Source of the DNA: Rhexocercosporidium sp. MPI-PUGE-AT-0058
Taxonomy: Eukaryota; Ascomycota; Leotiomycetes; Helotiales
Direction: 5' to 3'
Assembly: GCA_020746875.1 (NCBI GenBank)
Contig: JAGTJL010000035.1
Location: 62,001 to 126,000, forward strand
Length of the DNA stretch: 64,000 bases
In this document: positions 1 to 10,131 of the stretch, piece by piece
Position numbering within the stretch: position 1 is the first letter of the stretch
Layout: the number at the start of each line of letters is the position of its first letter
Notes under the pieces: model-generated
Told to the model about the DNA's origin: nothing
The model's database searches: none
What the model saw: the letters and a program-made list of their open reading frames with translations, nothing else
Position numbers and translations under genes: made by a program

Positions 1-279
1 TCTTTGGTGAAGAGCTCGCCAAGTGGCGACACTAGCTTTCAACTCTTTGAGAGACTCTCCGCCTTCAGTCTTCGGACGTGCCTCAAAATAAGATATCAGT
101 CGACGAATTCGTAGCTTTTCCTCCACGACTCTACGTTTGGACTTTTGGGGTAGATTAGCAAAAAATTCTTGGTGCTCCGAGGCCTTCAAGCAGCCAAAAT
201 AGTGAAGAACAACATCGAGGACTCGATCATCGTGCTTTTCAGCACTAAGGCACATTCGAGGAGCTGAATCGTTAGGCAT
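1..279 (-). CDS. Unknown protein, cut by the left edge of the window
   Basis: An open frame runs without stops from an ATG at 279 to the window edge (93 codons), so the 3' end of the gene lies outside. The visible part is charged and probably helical, with several Lys/Arg-rich stretches and a run of Glu/Lys near the edge. I do not recognise a family. The start is uncertain. The ATG directly follows a CAG-like acceptor (ttgacag just upstream), and another minus-strand frame from 491 gives a plausible upstream exon, but I found no convincing donor to join them. The frame stays open over 279 nt and the composition is protein-like, which is the only support for it being a gene. Confidence 0.4.
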   Translation of the reverse strand, partial: MPNDSAPRMCLSAEKHDDRVLDVVLHYFGCLKASEHQEFFANLPQKSKRRVVEEKLRIRRLISYFEARPKTEGGESLKELKASVATWRALHQR

Positions 280-1685
280 GCTGTCAATTTTCTCAAATCA
301 AAACCATCTGCACCGAAGCTGAACAGGAAGAGAAAAAAATTTGGCTGAGAGATGTCCAGTCTTTTCATCCGAACATTCTCATCCCCTGATCCCGCAGGAG
401 CAGGGTAAGCCTGTGGATAGCACACTTCTTTCATGAGTTCTAAATGGGGTTCAGAAGGCTGAGTGGCTGTAACGTTGAAAGCCAATGGCATATCATCCTA
501 GCGACAGGGGCTGAGTATTTAAGCCAATCACCAGATTCCGCAAACGGCCCCCAACATAAGCGGGATAATTTTCCAACTGGCTCTTGCAGCTGAAACCCTG
601 TAACCTCCTGATATGAACGCCACACCTAGGGTCATAGATTAACTATTTCGAACTGACTGGGTTTTCTCCGCGCCAAGGGAAACTTGGCGCCAATAGCCTC
701 CGAGAACTACTCGACCTGTGGACCATCGATCGAGGAGCTTCAAAGGCCACAATTCAAGGGACGAAGCTATGACAGTATATGAAGGATAATCTTCACAATG
801 CCTCATGTGGCGGTATTTGTTCATGAAGTACTGATTTCCTAGAATGGAGAAAGCCGAGCAAGAACGGCGTGAGTTTAAATCAAAAATATGATAGCGGCAA
901 CCCAACTGGAATTCGAATACGTGATATTAATGAGGGCATCGAATTTCAAGCGCAGTGTTCGACGGGCAGATAGCAGTCTATCAAGATATGCTCGCTCAGT
1001 GGCGGAAATAAAGGTAGGGGAGAAAGCTACTATTCCGCCCACCCTCACTTAACTCACCGCCACTCTTACTTACTTATATTATATTATGAATTTCAACTTT
1101 ATTTATTTTAAATCGTAATGTATAAAGAGTTTAAAAAAAAAAAAAAAAAAAAAGTTATATTATGAAGCAAAAAGGTCCTTACCGTACTTGTTATTCGTGC
1201 GACACTTGCTTTTCACTGACTGTAAGCGAGAGCCCGCAGCTTCACACAGGGGAACCGACTATTATAATATGAAGATTCTGAATTATAAAAGTTAATTTTA
1301 TGACTTAAGAATTATTATTTCCTCAGTTTTAATCAAAAGTATTAAAGAATTGTTGACTTATAAGAGTATAAAGTTGCGATTTTTAGTGAGGATTTTAATG
1401 ATTTGGCCCGGCTTTGGTTCAAGGGCCGGAGGGATTCAGGGAATTTCGGTTCAGGGCCGACGGAATGATGAGTTAGGATCGAGGGGACGAAAGAGTCCCA
1501 GTTGTTCAAAAAGGGGCTTGTCGCTTCTTGGTAGGTATAGATGGCCATCAGTTTTTGATCTCGTGAGACATATACTTGCGAAGTCCTCAAATTTCCAGCT
1601 GCAACTTAACCTTCACGTCTATTTCACGGACTACCAGTAGACTTTAGAAAGTATCCCTCTTTCAAAACGGAGCAAATCAGCAACC
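280..1685. other. Intergenic, partly AT-rich, no convincing gene
   Basis: Only short overlapping frames occur here. About 1075-1350 is AT-rich and contains a poly-A run of about 21 nt (around 1133-1153). A weak inverted pair, AGTGGCGG near 996 and CCGCCACT near 1055, could be the worn end of a mobile element, but I see no second end. The last ~50 bp are the likely 5' leader of the aldolase gene. Confidence 0.5.
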
Positions 1686-2532
1686 ATGGGCTCCATCGCA
1701 CCCCAACCAGCCGCGCACACCTTCGCTGTCTCCAACCCTTTCCGAGATCGCATTCTCGCTGGCCAAGTCTGCTCCGTCATGTCCTGCAAATATGTCACCG
1801 GCAATGAGATCTCTATGATGTGTAAGATGGCGGGCATCGACGGTATGTTCATTGACATAGAGTACTCGTCCTTGAACTTCAACACCGTTGCACAATTCTC
1901 TCTCGCGTGCAACTTCGTCGGCGTGTCACCTATCGTCCGTTCGCCCTCGAAATTGCACTGGCACCTTAGCACCATACTCGACGCCGGTGCAGCTGCCATT
2001 GTCATCCCTCACGTGGAATCTGTAGAGGAAGTGAGAGAGATTGTCAGGATTGCCAAATACGCGCCTCTTGGGGTTCGAGGATGCGCCGGGAACCAGCCGA
2101 TGCTGAATTTCCAGAACGTGCCTACCCTGCAGCACAACGACCTACTAAATAGAGAAAACATGCTGATTCCAATGATCGAGACGCTCCGTGCCGCTGATCT
2201 CGTCGAGGAGTTCCTGGCCGTGCCAGGCGTCGATGGGATTCTCATCGGCTCGAACGATCTGTGCACGGATCTGGGCATCCTAGGACAGTACGACAATCCT
2301 CTTTACCAGGACGCAGTCATCAAGATCGTGCTTGCGGGTAAGAAAGCAGGCATTCCGATTGGGATTGGAGGGATTGGTGGCAGGCAGGATTTTTTGGAGA
2401 AGTGGTTCGCCATGGGGTCTGAGTGGTGCGGATGGGTCTATGATTCAAGCAGGAATGCAGAAGATTGGAAAGGATTACAATGCTATGAACGCGAGGGTGC
2501 AGAAAGTGAGCGGAATGGAAATTTCACATTGA
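1686..2532 (+). CDS. HpcH/HpaI-family class II aldolase (2,4-dihydroxyhept-2-ene-1,7-dioate aldolase-like), frameshifted near the C-terminus
   Basis: The family cleaves 2-keto-3-deoxy acids to pyruvate and an aldehyde using a divalent metal in a TIM barrel. Visible signatures are the FIDIEYSSL strand (residues 55-63), IVIPHVESVEE, the metal-ligand region MIETLRAADL, and GILIGSNDL. The frame from 1686 is intact until about 2414-2417, where a GGGG run puts the family-like C-terminus (GADGSMIQAGMQKIGKDYNA) into the next frame, ending at TGA 2530-2532. Without the extra base the protein would be 281 aa. Read as given, translation continues with unrelated residues to 2591. The residue usually His in the D-x-E-H motif is Tyr60 (codon TAC); CAC to TAC is a CpA-to-TpA change of the kind RIP makes. 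Family assignment is firm; whether the gene works is not. Confidence 0.8.
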
Positions 2533-3288
2533 TACCAACACTTAGATTTGTGTGTAAATCTATTTTTAAGGGGCATGGGTTTATTTCGTAAGCCCCCGCC
2601 ATTGCTTCTCAATTCTATGAATCTCTCTGCATGTATTTACAAGGCCAAACCATCTCGATCATTAAGCTGTGTTCTATAAATTTTCCAACCAACATGCATG
2701 GCAAAAGGAACCGGCAACTGAAACAGATGATCCAAAAAACGAAACAAATAATGTTTCTCGCTTCGCTAATCACTAAGCGAATTTCAGAAAAGGGGGGCGA
2801 ACGCACGGATGACGGGTGTTTTGAACATCTCCCGTACGCTGGAATAGATAAGCCTCCATTTAGAAGTACTCCTCAAAAGGACACCTTAGTGGAACACACA
2901 TCATTCGATTCTGCAGGCACAGGGTGTGGCTCTATGGTGACGCGTACCCTCTTCAGCTTGAGTGTGATTAGACCAAGCTAATAAACAAACTCTACGCCAC
3001 TTGACAAGCTTTTCTGAAGGCGGCATGACGGGTCAGATACCAAATTTGGTCAAGACTCCTGTCTCTCGCAAAGCTAGGTTGCACGGGTTGAGTATATCCG
3101 TCTTTCCTAAAGTACACCTTCAGACACCAAGAAACATCTGATGCAAGAGCCCAATGTCTAGACGGCCGGGGCTTGAGCGCTGAAGGACTTGACTGGTTGT
3201 GCCACTTGTCGGGTTATAAGAATCCAGTATCTCATACCTTTGCACCCATCTCATTCTTTCTCTGTATCTATCACCTCAGTCACTCATC
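2533..3288. other. Intergenic, promoter side of the repeat-precursor gene
   Basis: No convincing gene. A frame at 2631-2981 lacks any recognisable protein signature. A TATA-like TTATAA lies at 3214-3219, about 70 bp before the ATG at 3289, followed by a pyrimidine-rich leader typical of strongly expressed fungal genes. Confidence 0.5.
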
Positions 3289-4257
3289 ATGCGTTCTCAA
3301 TCCGTCTTTTCCATTGCGCTGGTCGCATTCACTTCAACACTCCATGCCGCACCCATCCAGATGACCGAGGATATCAAAGTCGCTATGGGTACAGTCGGAA
3401 GAGATATTCAATTGCTCTCTGGCCGAACCAACCTCGCCTCCCTGGTTGCAGCGAACATTGCACGGGATCTTCAATCCGACGCTGCAGCTTTGCAGGCCCA
3501 ATCCGATGCCGCTCATGCCGGGGACGATGAAGATCTCACACCAGAGGAGGAAGCTCAAATCGATGCTGAAGACGCTGAGAAGAGGGACTTGACAGACGAG
3601 GAGGAGAAGGAACTTGACGAAGAGACTGCAGAGGAGGACGCTGCCAAGCGGGACCTTCAAGCGGACGTAGCTGAGCTTCAGGCTCAGAGCGACGCAGTTC
3701 ATTCAGGAGATTCCGATGATTTGACCCCAGAGGAAGAGGCTCAAATTGATGCGGAGGATGCGGAGAAGCGTGATCTTCAAAGCGAGGCGGCCGAGCTCCA
3801 GGCTCAAAGTGACGCTGCTCACGCAGGGGACTCTGAAAATTTGACTCCAGAGGAAAAGGCTGAGATCGACGCGGAGGATGCAGAGAAACGCGATCTTCAA
3901 TCGGATGCCGCCGAGCTTCAAGCACAGAGCGACGCAGCCCACTCCGGAGAGTCAGAAAATCTTACTCCAGAAGAAGAGGCCCAAATCGATGCCGAGGACG
4001 CCGAAAAGAGAGATCTCCAGTCTGAAGCTGCGAAATTGCAAGCGGAGAGTGATGCCGCCCATGCTGGAGATAGTGAAGACCTGACGCCTGAGGAGGAGGC
4101 GCAAATTGATGCAGAGGATGCAGAGAAACGGGATCTACAGGCCGATGCCGCCAAATTGCAGGCCGCGAGCGACGCAGCTCATGCCGGCGAGTCTGATAAT
4201 TTGAGCGAAAGTGATAAGGAGGAGATTGATGCAGAGACGGCGATGGAAGATGCTTAG
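3289..4257 (+). CDS. Secreted repeat protein with Lys-Arg sites between repeats (Kex2-processed repeat precursor candidate)
   Basis: A single-exon gene of 322 aa. Residues 1-20 form a signal peptide (basic MRSQ start, hydrophobic core, LHA/AP cleavage). After a leader of about 40 residues come six near-identical units at residues 60-99, 122-161, 162-201, 202-241, 242-281 and 282-322. Each runs from DLQ through SDAAH and LTPEEE to IDAEDAEKR. One shorter divergent unit sits at 100-121. Six KR dipeptides (98-99, 120-121, 160-161, 200-201, 240-241, 280-281) mark the borders; the last unit lacks one. Kex2 cleaves after KR in the Golgi, so mature products would be acidic peptides of about 38 residues without Cys, Tyr, Trp or Phe. 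This is the layout of fungal KEP proteins and repetitive pheromone or RiPP precursors. The function of the peptides is unknown. Alternatively the intact protein is a disordered wall or secreted protein. Confidence 0.9.
   Translation: MRSQSVFSIALVAFTSTLHAAPIQMTEDIKVAMGTVGRDIQLLSGRTNLASLVAANIARDLQSDAAALQAQSDAAHAGDDEDLTPEEEAQIDAEDAEKRDLTDEEEKELDEETAEEDAAKRDLQADVAELQAQSDAVHSGDSDDLTPEEEAQIDAEDAEKRDLQSEAAELQAQSDAAHAGDSENLTPEEKAEIDAEDAEKRDLQSDAAELQAQSDAAHSGESENLTPEEEAQIDAEDAEKRDLQSEAAKLQAESDAAHAGDSEDLTPEEEAQIDAEDAEKRDLQADAAKLQAASDAAHAGESDNLSESDKEEIDAETAMEDA
3466..4257 (+). repeat. In-frame 120-bp coding tandem repeat
   Basis: Repeat units begin at 3466, 3652, 3772, 3892, 4012 and 4132; the last five are spaced exactly 120 nt. 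A 66-nt shortened unit lies between the first and second. Protein identity between units is high, while third codon positions differ (GAGGATGCGGAGAAG versus GAAGACGCTGAGAAG), so the array is old enough to have gathered silent changes and seems held at the protein level. Confidence 0.9.
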
Positions 4258-4260
4258 AGC

Positions 4261-5088
4261 GAGATCTTGAAGGTCGAGGCTGCTGAGCTGGAAAAAATTC
4301 CCTGCTGCATTTGCGGGATGCTCATCAAATATAATTAGGCTATGAGCTCACGTTGTACATATCTTCTAGTCTGTTGTTCGCTCTACTCTCTTTGATACTG
4401 CGAAATGACGACAGATTCAATGCATAGATTGCTGGCATAAACTCTGCAATGTATTATTAAACATCAATCATCGACGTGTGCAACAACCACGCTTGAGCGG
4501 GACTCTCCTCCGTAGTCGAGGAGCTAAAGGTCCACAGTAAAATCAATAGCGTGGAGTCTACGGCAGACTCGATGCTCCAGAGGCCCTTGGTACTTCCAAC
4601 CGCATGAATGAGCTGAGATCATTCAACCCTGTATTCAATAAATATCCATACCAACGAAACCCCGTACTAGAAAATCCACAAAATGGGTCATTTGTGTCGC
4701 CATATCTAATCTTGCAGGGTGTTGCAAAGAGCTGGGTTATTTCTAACCTCTCTAAAAAAGAAAAAGTTGACGAGAAACTCGTTTCAGGACTCGCATCACA
4801 GCAGAATTTTGTCATAACTCTGTCACCGAGCCCCGAATCAACTTTAGACGAACACCGGGCAGGAACTTCTAGGGTCCTCCATGCATCTGCGGAAATGGTT
4901 AAATGGACAGCTGGCACAGATTCGCAACATAGGGGAAGTTTACGACAGACTTATAAGCAGGTCTGGGCGCGATGGTTGAGAGAAGACATCGGGATGCGAT
5001 TTGCTTAAGGGACATGCAAATATATCGGCTGTGCAGTTTAGGTGGTATGTATTACATTTGGATTCTGAAGATACTCGCCAACGTCTCT
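4261..5088. other. Intergenic between two convergent genes
   Basis: Holds the 3' regions of the repeat-precursor gene and the P450. Two overlapping frames (4604-5008 plus, 4558-4917 minus) oppose each other and show no domain or signal, so I do not call a gene. Confidence 0.5.
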
Positions 5089-6793
5089 TTAACTTACTCT
5101 TGGCTTCAATCCAACCTTGTAGTACCCCTGAACAAACCAAGGGACAGTATGAACTCGCTGCTCGTGAGACTGGCCAGGGATTAGACTCAACTCATACCTG
5201 CGAATGACAGTCGAAAGAACGATGCGCATCTCCTTCAGGGCAAATTGTTGACCAGGGCAATTCCTCGAACCGGCCGAAAATGGGAGGAAAGCTTTGCGGT
5301 CTACTTCAACTCCTTTGTATATTCCAAGCCATCTTTCTGGCACGTAAGTGTCTGCATCGGGCCATATTCTGGGATCATTCATCATTGCCCCAACTGCGGG
5401 TGAGACGATTGTCTGGACAATCAGCAGGGCTTGGTAGCATGAGCTTGTGCACTTACCTCGGGAGGAATCTCGTAGTTGCCAATCATTGTAGTTTCTGTTG
5501 TATACCGTGCAAGACCTGAAGAGTCAGCCATAACGTCCTCCGCTCAACGCCAAGTTAGAACTTACCCGTTACGAGTATCGGACGAAGTCGCATACTCTCA
5601 TTGATACATGCGTTCAAGTACGGTAATTCTTGCGTGTTAGCGAAAGTTATCGAGTCGTACTTCGATGGGAAGGCAGTATTAATCTCAGCGACAAGTTTCT
5701 TAAGCGTGTTAGGGTTGTTGAGAAGGAGCATATATGTATGAGTGAGTGTGACAGCCGAAGTATCACTGCCAGCAATCATAAACAATGACATCTCTTCACG
5801 GATATGCAAATGGGAGAATGCCACGGGATTGGCATCATTGCTCTCGAGAAAGATCTGAACAAGGTCCTTCTTGACAGGTCCCTTCTCAGCACGGCGTTTC
5901 GCGATGATGCCGTCAATCATGTTATTGAATTCCTCGGACTGTGAAGAGGGTACGAAAGGGATGTACTTGATGAATGGGAATTGTGCATCGATGGCTGCTC
6001 GCTTCAATCGATCATGGAAGAGATTCTTCAGCTTTTTATCGTTTGAGGCGACGAGATTGAATGAACCTCCGAATGATGTTGCAGACATGATATCCTAAAA
6101 TTCCCATGAGCTGATTTAAAATAGCAGTGAGAGGTATCCACTTACAAAGGATAAGTTTCCCATCATGTTAGACATGTCGACCACGGTGTACCCGTTTCCT
6201 TTCGAGCATTCTGCATCTAGCCAATCCTCAAACACTTGAACACATTCCTTGACACGAGGTTCCAGAGCATTCAGATAGCTGATGGAGAATCCAGGTGACA
6301 GAAGTCGTCTCTAGAAAGGAGCATAAGCACAGTGTTCTTCGAGTTTGGGATGAATTCTAAACCTTCTGCTTGTACAAAATCCTGTCGGTTTCGGTAATGA
6401 GACTAGTCACATGCGGATACAGACGGATTGATTCATAAATAGGAGACTTGACCAAGTCATCCTCAACTAGGATCTTCTGCGCTGCAGCCTTGTCCCTAAA
6501 CATGATATCCTTGGGACCTTGTCAAGATGTCAGTGTATCGATCTTGATGACATTGCTCTACGGCACTTACCGACACGGACGACATCTCCGTATCTATCGA
6601 AAAGACCAGGGAGAGTATTCATGCAGTTCCCAGTGATGTTTTCGATCATCCATGGCAGCGATGTGATTTTAAAAAGGGTAGGTCCTGGAATCTTAGACAG
6701 TGGGCCAGTGAATGCTAGTTTCAGTGCGAGGACAAGCCTGCGAAGTAGCTCTGCGGCTGCGAGCCACAATAGCAATAAGATGTACTTGTTCAT
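5089..6793 (-). CDS. Cytochrome P450 monooxygenase
   Basis: A membrane-anchored haem-thiolate oxygenase of 484 aa in six exons: 6793-6571, 6517-6363, 6310-6146, 6094-5566, 5515-5457, 5412-5089. Joined, the exons keep one frame to a TAA. In order: an N-terminal hydrophobic anchor (MNKYILLLLWLAAAELL), the IPGP hinge, the I-helix oxygen-binding motif AGSDTSA, the K-helix ESMR (ExxR), PERW, and the haem loop FSAGSRNCPG with the Cys ligand. All key residues are present, so the enzyme looks intact. The donor of intron 2 is GTTTAG, weaker than the others, but the join restores the conserved RRLLSPGFS. The substrate cannot be told. It is convergent with the repeat-precursor gene; a joint role is possible but unsupported. 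Confidence 0.93.
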
Positions 6794-7119
6794 GCCGATG
6801 CGGACAGTTTATCGTGAAAGAGGAGGGTTTTGACGTCAAGCTGAAAGGTGTCAACACGCATGTGAAGTATGAAGGGATGTCGGAGGTTTCGGCTGGGCTC
6901 GAGCTAGGATTCAGCTGACGGGAAGTAAGCTGACTGGGCTGCGCTTACGAAGTTAAAGTACTGTTTGTGCAGGCTCGATGAGGGTTGGAATCCTACGCTT
7001 GGCAGATGTTCGAATGGCGAGAGACAGCGTGTCGGGAATGGATTCTACAGATCGAATTAGGTATACATGCTGACTCTGAGGGTTGAAACAGCGCGGTTAA
7101 GCGGTCATGATGGATGCTA
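6794..7119. other. P450 upstream region
   Basis: No gene seen. This is the presumed promoter of the minus-strand P450, ending at the TA target site of the element at 7120. Confidence 0.4.
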
Positions 7120-7160
7120 ACGTCCCACCCCCCTATTCCGACCACCCTTTTACACCAAAA
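7120..7160 (+). repeat. Left terminal inverted repeat
   Basis: Pairs with 7835-7875 in inverted orientation, with three mismatches over about 41 bp. Confidence 0.88.
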
Positions 7161-7834
7161 ACAGCGTTTTCGAGGTGTTAATATCTTTATAACAGATTAA
7201 TAAAACTTTATAAATTTTTTATATTTATATTTATTAGCCCTTATAGATTAAGTTTACAAGAGCAAATATAATTTAAATTATAAATTATTATATAATATTA
7301 AAGTTAAGTTTTTATATATAAAAAGCGTCAAAAACCACTTATTAATAACTTCTTAAAGAATTAATATAATCCTATAAAACTTAAAACATATAAAGATTAG
7401 ATATAAATCTTATGGTTTGAAAGTTTTAAAGTAATTGTATTAGTAGTTACTTCTTAATTAAGTAATTAATTTCCTTCTTATAAATTTTTTATATAATGTT
7501 TTATATTTTACTTAATTATATAACTATTACTAATAGAATCAACTTCAAACTTAGGAATCTTAAATTATTATATAAACATATTTTCATTTTTAAGTTTTAA
7601 GTTCTTTTATTAATAATAAAGAAAGTTATTACAAAAATAAGAAAAATCATTTTCATATTAAATTTATATAAGAGAAAAACTTTGAACTTTAAATACTTAG
7701 TTTATAATATAACGTAATATGAAATGTTTGAAATTACTATTTTCTAAAAGATCTTATTATAAATATTCTAAATCTTGAATTTTAGCTTATTTTACTAATA
7801 AATAATAAAGATATTAATTATTTAAAGTAGTGAG

Positions 7835-7875
7835 TTTTGGTATAAAAGGGTGGTCGGAATGGTGGGGTGGGACGT
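7835..7875 (-). repeat. Right terminal inverted repeat
   Basis: Reverse complement of 7120-7160 with three mismatches; followed by TA at 7876-7877. Confidence 0.88.
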
Positions 7876-8077
7876 TACAGCGGAGTTTATATTATATTGC
7901 TTCAGGGATGTCTGTACCAGCAGTGGTCGTTACGTAGCTCCTACCAACCCTCTAAACTAGTCTTCACATCTACTCAGGTGCGTTCAGTACTAACACAAAT
8001 CTGGTTTTCAAAGACATTCTTTCTACGCATCCAATCCGAACGCTATTTAATGCCCGCTAAAATCATATTATTATGCA

Positions 8078-10131
8078 TCAAGAAGTGTAATATGTCTGGT
8101 TCGCAGGAACAGGTTTTCGTGTACTTCTCCCCAAGCTAGAGTAGGTCGGACTGGGCGAGACTTGCACTCCGTACAATGTATGTGAGTTGGTTCCAATGGA
8201 TTCAGCCCCTGCACTGAATGATGGATGCGGCGAGAGGGAGGGCGAGATATGATGCGGCGAGTGTGGGTGAAGAGTTGTGTCGTGAACTTGCTGGATCACG
8301 TTCGCTTTCGGATCAACACGATGCAGTTGATAGCTGTTATCAGAGAGCTCCGCTGGCGGCTCGTTTCCTGGCAATTGATGATGCCGCGTCTGATTATGTG
8401 TTCCGTGGTCGGAATATAGTGTCTGAGGGGTATGTGGTGTAAATTGAGTCTGGGAGTAAGTGGACGCTGGGTTATATGCCACTTCAGCAATGGGCGGCTG
8501 TGAATTCTTCTTTCTATGGCGACGAACGAAGCAGCATCCGACAAGCAGTAATGCCAAAAGCACCAACACACCTCCAATAGCAATCCCAATTATGGCACCA
8601 GTAGACAGCTTCACCGATCCTGTACTTGGCGGGGCAGAAGTTGGATTAGGAATGGCTCGAGTTGGAGATCGGACAGCAACCGAAGCCTTTTGCGCAAAGT
8701 AAACACCAAGATCACCATTTTCAAATCCAGCAGCCGGTGCAGTAGCGGTGGCACCTCCCGTAGGTCTAGGGTAGGTCAGCGTAGAATCTTAGAGGAAGTC
8801 TAGCAATCTTACGAGCCTCCAACGACAGCGATGACTTCTGGAGGGACAACATATGAAGTGATATTCAGAGAGTAATCGTTCCACATCTTACCACTTCGCT
8901 TCCCGAGATCCAAGTTATGGGTCCCCCATGTTACAAAACTGTCACACTCGTCGTTTAGTGGAAATGTTCCTCCAATGATAAGCATTTGACCACCACCGAC
9001 GACATTGCACGAGAGAGAATGATGTGGCTTGCCACCATCGGAGCTCTCCCACCATCGTATCCATTTGAAAGAGGGCATAGAGAGGATGTAGACATCGTCG
9101 AACCCAGACACGTTAGCACCGAAGCCCATGCCTCCATAAAGGTAGCTAGAAGTATCAGTCATAATTCTCGGGTATTCGCTTGTCCTAACTTACATGTTGT
9201 ACGAAGACTGATCTGGAGCCCAGACAACACCTGCACAGAATTTTCTCCGGGATAATGGGGCATCTCCAACGGCTGTCTGCGTGTACCACTTCGAACTTCG
9301 GATATCGTAAATATGAATCAAGGACATTGGAGCTGGCAGTGTCGTGTCGTTGTTGTAAGGCGCTGTGACCCCCCCAAAATACACCAAGAGCCCATCATCA
9401 CTTGCTGGTACATACACCATCACACCCTCTGCCCTCGGGATCGAATCTACAGGGCCAGTGGAATTCGTCCATTCATTGGAATTCATGTCATACTTAATCA
9501 GGGAGTTTGTTGCCAGGGGACTGCCGGACCATCCGGGTACCGAGTTGTTGCTTAGCCATCCTCCCAGCACATATCCTTGCCCCAACTCTGATATCGCAAC
9601 TCCACCCCCGTAAGACACGCTTTGTATTGGTTTGTTTGGTGGTCCTAATGAATGCCAATCATCATGAAGAACGTCGTAAGATAGGAGATTCGGGGTGTTT
9701 GGCGAGATGTCCAAATAGTCCCCTCCGTATATGTAGAACCTCTTGTTGATGTCGTCTTGCCAAAGAATTCCACCGCTCACGCTGGGTATCGATGCGTTCT
9801 TGCTGAGATTTGCATACAACTGTGGAACTTCAACGAGAGGAGGGCTCGAATCGAGGTCTTGAAAGACAAGCCATGTATCTATGGTTCACGGTATCAGAAC
9901 TTGGTTTGATTCATCCCGCACAAGAACCCATTGTCCTGTGCCTGACTTACTTGTGTAATTGTTCCTGTTTTGGGAAATCGGATTCCAGTTCACGAAACCC
10001 CCATCAATGTACAGTCTCCGGTCAATGACCGCCGTCTGATGGCCAAATCGCCGGCAGAAATCCTTGACGGGATCTTTTTGCTGGAGAGAAAGACCAACGA
10101 ACAGAAGCAAGAAGCCAAGTATTTTCGACAT
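8078..10131 (-). CDS. Secreted/membrane kelch-repeat protein with C-terminal transmembrane segment
   Basis: 628 aa in four exons: 10131-9951, 9878-9194, 9145-8813, 8765-8078. It begins with a signal peptide (MSKILGFLLLFVGLSL). A lumenal or extracellular beta-propeller follows, with kelch-type GG motifs (YIDGGF, YIYGGDY, YVLGGW, VYFGGV, YLYGGMG, LIIGGT), the paired-glycine strands of kelch blades. A Ser/Pro/Thr linker leads to a single transmembrane helix (GAIIGIAIGGVLVLLALLLV) followed by basic residues and a Pro/His/Ser-rich cytoplasmic tail of about 130 residues. Many ascomycetes have such kelch membrane proteins; their ligands are unknown. Galactose-oxidase catalytic residues are not evident, so I do not propose an oxidase. 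Confidence 0.9.

Larger units (their letters stand above)
7120..7875. mobile_element. 756-bp TIR element with TA target duplication and AT-saturated interior (Tc1/mariner-type relic or MITE)
   Basis: The ends are inverted repeats of about 41 bp (7120-7160 and 7835-7875), starting ACGTCCCACCCC and sharing ATTCCGACCACCCTTTTA, with three mismatches. One mismatch is CA against TA, as RIP would produce. TA lies directly outside both ends (7118-7119 and 7876-7877), the target duplication of Tc1/mariner/pogo elements. The interior (about 7165-7830) is nearly all A and T, with no open frame and no transposase remnant that I can read. It is either a RIP-ruined internal-deletion copy or a non-autonomous MITE. 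Confidence 0.85.

Noticed and set aside
3334..4154. Several long minus-strand frames opposite the repeat precursor
   Set aside because: They are mirror effects of the GC-biased 120-bp repeat; the plus strand has the signal peptide and ordered KR sites.
3289..6793. Ustiloxin/phomopsin-type (dikaritin) RiPP cluster
   Set aside because: The repeats contain no Tyr or other aromatic residue for the known ring closure, and no DUF3328 gene is visible.
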